From the NCBI RefSeq assembly GCF_042180575.1, contig NZ_CP170094.1:3906001-3970000 (forward strand): a stretch of DNA of 64,000 nt, in the 5' to 3' direction. Both the position numbers and the translations under genes were made by a program. The first letter of the stretch is position 1. Each line of letters opens with the position of its first letter. The notes below the pieces were generated by a model. It had not been told where the DNA came from. It was given only the letters and a program-made list of their open reading frames with translations, and searched no databases. The stretch is from Bernardetia sp042180575. Lineage in GTDB: Bacteria > Bacteroidota > Bacteroidia > Cytophagales > Bernardetiaceae. Below, piece by piece: positions 61,246 to 64,000 of this stretch.

Positions 61246-62511
61246 ATGAAAACAAACTTCTACAAAAAAAACATTTTTATTGGCTTATTCTTTTTAAGTT
61301 CTCTATTTTTTTCAAATTCTGCTTTTAGTCAAAAAACAGTAACAGAGTATTTCAATGATTTACAGACTTCGTACACTCAAAAAAAGTATGATTCGATGCT
61401 TTATTATGCTCAAATTTTGGATACCCTTCGGCCAAATCATCCAACTGTTCTCAATTACTTAGCATTGTCTTATTCATTAAATAAAGATTCAAAACAAACA
61501 GAGAAAACTCTTCAAAAATTAGCTCTCATTAATGCTGATACTTCTATTTTAAATAATGAAGAACTTATTAGTTCGCTCAAAAAATCTCAACTCAAAAACC
61601 TTCAAAAACTTTGGAACAAACAAAATGAAAAAGTAGAAAATAGCAAAAAAGCATTTTTACTTCCTGCAAGACACATTGAAGGAATCACTTTTATAGATAA
61701 AGAAAAAATGGCTTTTGCTTGTATCAATAAACCTGCTATTGGGTTTTTAGAAGGACAAGACACTTCATATATAGAAATGAAAATGCCAGTAATGAACCTT
61801 TTTTATGTAAAAGAAACTCAAAAATTATGGGGAGTAACCAGCGAAATGCAAAACTCGTCGCTTTACAAAGAAGAAAACAAAGGAAAAGCAACCATTTTTT
61901 GTATGGACGGAAATACAAACGAAGTGCTTTTTGAATACGAACTTTCAGATTCTTTAGACCATGTTTTGGGAGAAATAAAGCAGGGAAAAGATGGAAAAAT
62001 GTATTGTACAGATAGCCAAAATCCGATTATTTATGTTTGGAATGAAGAAACTCAAAAACTAGATGTAAAATGGACAAATCCAAAATGGCGTTCATTGCAA
62101 GGAATTGCTTTTTCAGATAATGGAAAATGGGCTTTTGTGGCAGATTATTCTTCTACCATTTATCAAATAAATATTCAGACAGGGAAAATGACAGCTTTAG
62201 AAGCTCCAAAAGGCTTTTCATTCAAAACTACTGACGGACTTTATCTCTATAAAAACAAACTTATTACAATTCAAAATGGAACAGTTCCGATGCGAATTTC
62301 AAGTTTTGAGCTAGATATGGAAAAGCAAAAAGTAACAAAAGGAAAAATTTTGGAACAAGGAAATAATCATTTTGGAGAACCTACAAATGGTGTTTTGTAT
62401 GAAAATAAATTTTTATATATTGCTAATAGCCAATGGGGAAATTATGACAGAGAAAACAAACCAAAAGAAGACTGGAAACCTGTTGTTATTTTGGAAATAG
62501 AAATTGAATAA
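61246..62511 (+). CDS. Secreted TPR/beta-propeller (SMP-30/NHL-like) protein
   Basis: 421 aa. A signal peptide (FIGLFFLSSLFFSNSAFSQ) precedes a short helical TPR-like stretch (about 30-115), and then a beta-propeller (about 135-415) of five to six blades: IEGITFIDKEKMAFACINKPAIGFLEGQ, LGEIKQGKDGKMYCTDSQNPIIYVWNEETQKLDVKWTNPKWRSLQGIAFSDNGKWAFVADYSSTIYQINIQTG. The last resembles the SMP-30/gluconolactonase or NHL pattern, but the metal-binding residues cannot be assigned. Periplasmic or outer-membrane localisation is inferred. Confidence 0.78.
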   Translation: MKTNFYKKNIFIGLFFLSSLFFSNSAFSQKTVTEYFNDLQTSYTQKKYDSMLYYAQILDTLRPNHPTVLNYLALSYSLNKDSKQTEKTLQKLALINADTSILNNEELISSLKKSQLKNLQKLWNKQNEKVENSKKAFLLPARHIEGITFIDKEKMAFACINKPAIGFLEGQDTSYIEMKMPVMNLFYVKETQKLWGVTSEMQNSSLYKEENKGKATIFCMDGNTNEVLFEYELSDSLDHVLGEIKQGKDGKMYCTDSQNPIIYVWNEETQKLDVKWTNPKWRSLQGIAFSDNGKWAFVADYSSTIYQINIQTGKMTALEAPKGFSFKTTDGLYLYKNKLITIQNGTVPMRISSFELDMEKQKVTKGKILEQGNNHFGEPTNGVLYENKFLYIANSQWGNYDRENKPKEDWKPVVILEIEIE

Positions 62512-62616
62512 AAATAAGAAATTGTAAAATAGCTATGAAAGATATTTATAGAAGTATTGGTTTAAAAAAAGAAGAAAAATAGTATTTTGACCGTTAATAA
62601 ATATGAATGTTATGAT

Positions 62617-62654
62617 AAAAAGGCTTTGCATCATTTTTGAAGCAAAGCCTTTTT
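62617..62654 (+). terminator. Rho-independent terminator
   Basis: AAAAAGGCTTTGC (62617-62629) pairs with GCAAAGCCTTTTT (62642-62654) with a 12-nt loop, followed by a T-rich tail; it ends the propeller gene transcript. Confidence 0.85.
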
Positions 62655-62697
62655 AGTTATTTTTGATAGTTATAAGAAAGCACTTATTTAATGAAAT

Positions 62698-64000
62698 ATG
62701 AAAAAAAGAATAGTTATAATTTTATTGGTTTTTTTGAAAATCCCTCTTTGTTTTTCACAAATTGGTTATAATGAAAAGGAATATTTTCTGAATGGAAAAG
62801 AAGACCTTAAAAATGAAAAATATCGAAGTGCACTCTATTATTTTGATGAAATAAAATCCGAAAACTCTCTCCATCAAGATGCAAAATATTATGCTGCTAT
62901 TTGTAAGTTACATTTGCATTTACAAGAACAGGCTCTGAGCGAATTGAAGGCTGTAAATGTAACACATCTCAAAGAAAATACTCATTATTTTTATTGGTTA
63001 GCAGAGGCATATTTTCTCAATGAAGAGTTTGGAAATGCTCTTGAAATGCTTAAAATCTATGCTGACCATAATCAAAAAAATAGAATAGAAACCTACGACA
63101 AACTTCTTTCTCATCTCAGAACGGCATTAGAAATCTATCAAAGACCTGCAAATTATTTGGTGAAAAATATGGGGCAACACGTCAATTCGCCTTTTCATGA
63201 TTTTGGAGTGAGTAAAATTCCGTATTCTGATAATCTGATTTATAGTAGTAATAGACTGAGTTTTAAAGAAAAAATTACTGACCGTTATGATACCGAAATA
63301 CTTACGCTCTACAATGCCAAAATAGAAAAAAATGGAACAATAGAAGAAATTGAGCAATGGAATAAATCAGAGTCTTTGGATTCTCAATTTAGTGTTTTGC
63401 AGATTTTGAAATATGAACTTACTAGCAGCGATAAAACTTTTCTTATTTCTCAAAATGGAGATTTGAAAACACTCAAACGTGAAAAAGGAGTTTGGCAAAC
63501 ACCTCAATCATTCTCAGAGATATTAAGTGAAGAAAAGGGAATTCAAGAATATGCCTGTCTTTCTTATGATAAAAAAATGCTTGTTTTCGCTTCTGATTAT
63601 AAATCAAAAGGAAATTATGAACTTTTTGTTGCCATAAGAGAAAATGTAGAAAAAGATTTTGAGAAGCCTCAAGTTTTAGATAAAATAAATTCTAAATCAA
63701 GTGAAGTAACCCCTTTTTTAGATAGAAATAATATACTTTATTTTAGTTCGAATAGAGAAAATTCGGCAGGAGGCTTTGATGTTTTTAAGGCAGAGTTTGA
63801 TACTACTTCAAAGCTGTGGAAAGAACCAGTAATTCTTCCTTATCCAGTCAATAGTGTCGCTGATGATTTATATTTTAGCATTGATAACTCTAAAAATCAA
63901 ACGAATCAATTAGGTTATTTTGTTTCTAATAGAATAAATGGACAAGGAGGAGATGATATTTATGAAGTGTTCTTTTTTGATTCAGTAGAGGTAAAAGGAC
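62698..64000 (+). CDS. TPR/WD40-like (PD40) envelope protein, 3'-truncated by window edge
   Basis: The ATG at 62698 opens a frame that runs past the end of the window (434 codons seen). An N-terminal signal peptide (RIVIILLVFLKIPLCFSQ) is followed by TPR-like helices (about 25-140: EYFLNGKEDLKNEKYRSALYYFDEIKSEN..) and from about 155 a propeller with PD40-like strands such as SDNLIYSSNRLSF, MLVFASDYKSKGNYELFVAI, ILYFSSNRENSAGGFDVFKAEFD and GYFVSNRINGQGGDDIYEV. This is the pattern of Bacteroidota proteins that end in an OmpA-like domain (PorE-like), but the C-terminus is not in the window so that is inference. Confidence 0.85.
   Translation, partial: MKKRIVIILLVFLKIPLCFSQIGYNEKEYFLNGKEDLKNEKYRSALYYFDEIKSENSLHQDAKYYAAICKLHLHLQEQALSELKAVNVTHLKENTHYFYWLAEAYFLNEEFGNALEMLKIYADHNQKNRIETYDKLLSHLRTALEIYQRPANYLVKNMGQHVNSPFHDFGVSKIPYSDNLIYSSNRLSFKEKITDRYDTEILTLYNAKIEKNGTIEEIEQWNKSESLDSQFSVLQILKYELTSSDKTFLISQNGDLKTLKREKGVWQTPQSFSEILSEEKGIQEYACLSYDKKMLVFASDYKSKGNYELFVAIRENVEKDFEKPQVLDKINSKSSEVTPFLDRNNILYFSSNRENSAGGFDVFKAEFDTTSKLWKEPVILPYPVNSVADDLYFSIDNSKNQTNQLGYFVSNRINGQGGDDIYEVFFFDSVEVKG

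Overview
The window is AT-rich chromosomal DNA from a gliding member of the Bacteroidota, most likely order Cytophagales. The support is a GldC gliding protein, two proteins with type-B type IX secretion C-terminal domains, a DUF4271 gene beside hemD, TAnnTTTG-type -7 boxes and almost no Shine-Dalgarno sequences. A Bernardetia/Flexibacter litoralis-like organism would fit, but the genus is inference. No rRNA, tRNA or CRISPR array was seen.

Layout. 1-11674: three head-to-tail soluble PAS-rich histidine kinases; the first is cut by the window edge and the other two look like tandem duplicates with 8 and 9 PAS domains. 11757-13313: E2 of 2-oxoglutarate dehydrogenase with two lipoyl domains. 13627-16131: gldC, then a single-chain HNH nuclease + ABC/AAA-type ATPase, in effect a fused Septu (PtuB+PtuA)-like protein. 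16183-31826: mostly housekeeping and hypothetical genes (CapA-like, rhodanese, glycosyltransferase, ClpS, Crp-type regulator, fatty acid hydroxylase, 2OG oxygenase, DivIVA-like, EI24, phosphoesterase, CPBP protease, YciO/YrdC, TPR protein). 31979-34675: gyrA.

34970-44236 is the accessory island. Two leucine-rich-repeat genes once lay 18 bp apart; a 221-bp MITE and a 1160-bp ISL3-family IS have inserted into the spacer. Next comes a Septu-like pair: an 871-aa protein with an N-terminal pectinesterase-like beta-helix, a TIR-like segment and a PtuA-type ATPase, followed by a TIGR02646-type HNH gene cut in two by a second ISL3 element (1255 bp, perfect 8-bp target duplication). Removing the element and one duplication copy restores a 218-aa HNH frame. 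This locus and the fused copy at 14026 are the best candidates for an undescribed defence system.

44350-46725: hemD and DUF4271. 46803-60663: a large membrane protein, two T9SS cargo proteins (one with a 228-bp tandem repeat), then a surface polysaccharide cluster (flippase, three glycosyltransferases, two methyltransferases). 60676-64000: YcxB-like protein, secreted beta-propeller protein, and the 5' part of a TPR/propeller protein running off the window.

Intergenic DNA is rich in short palindromes in at least three recurring sequence families, many between convergent genes where they probably end transcription.
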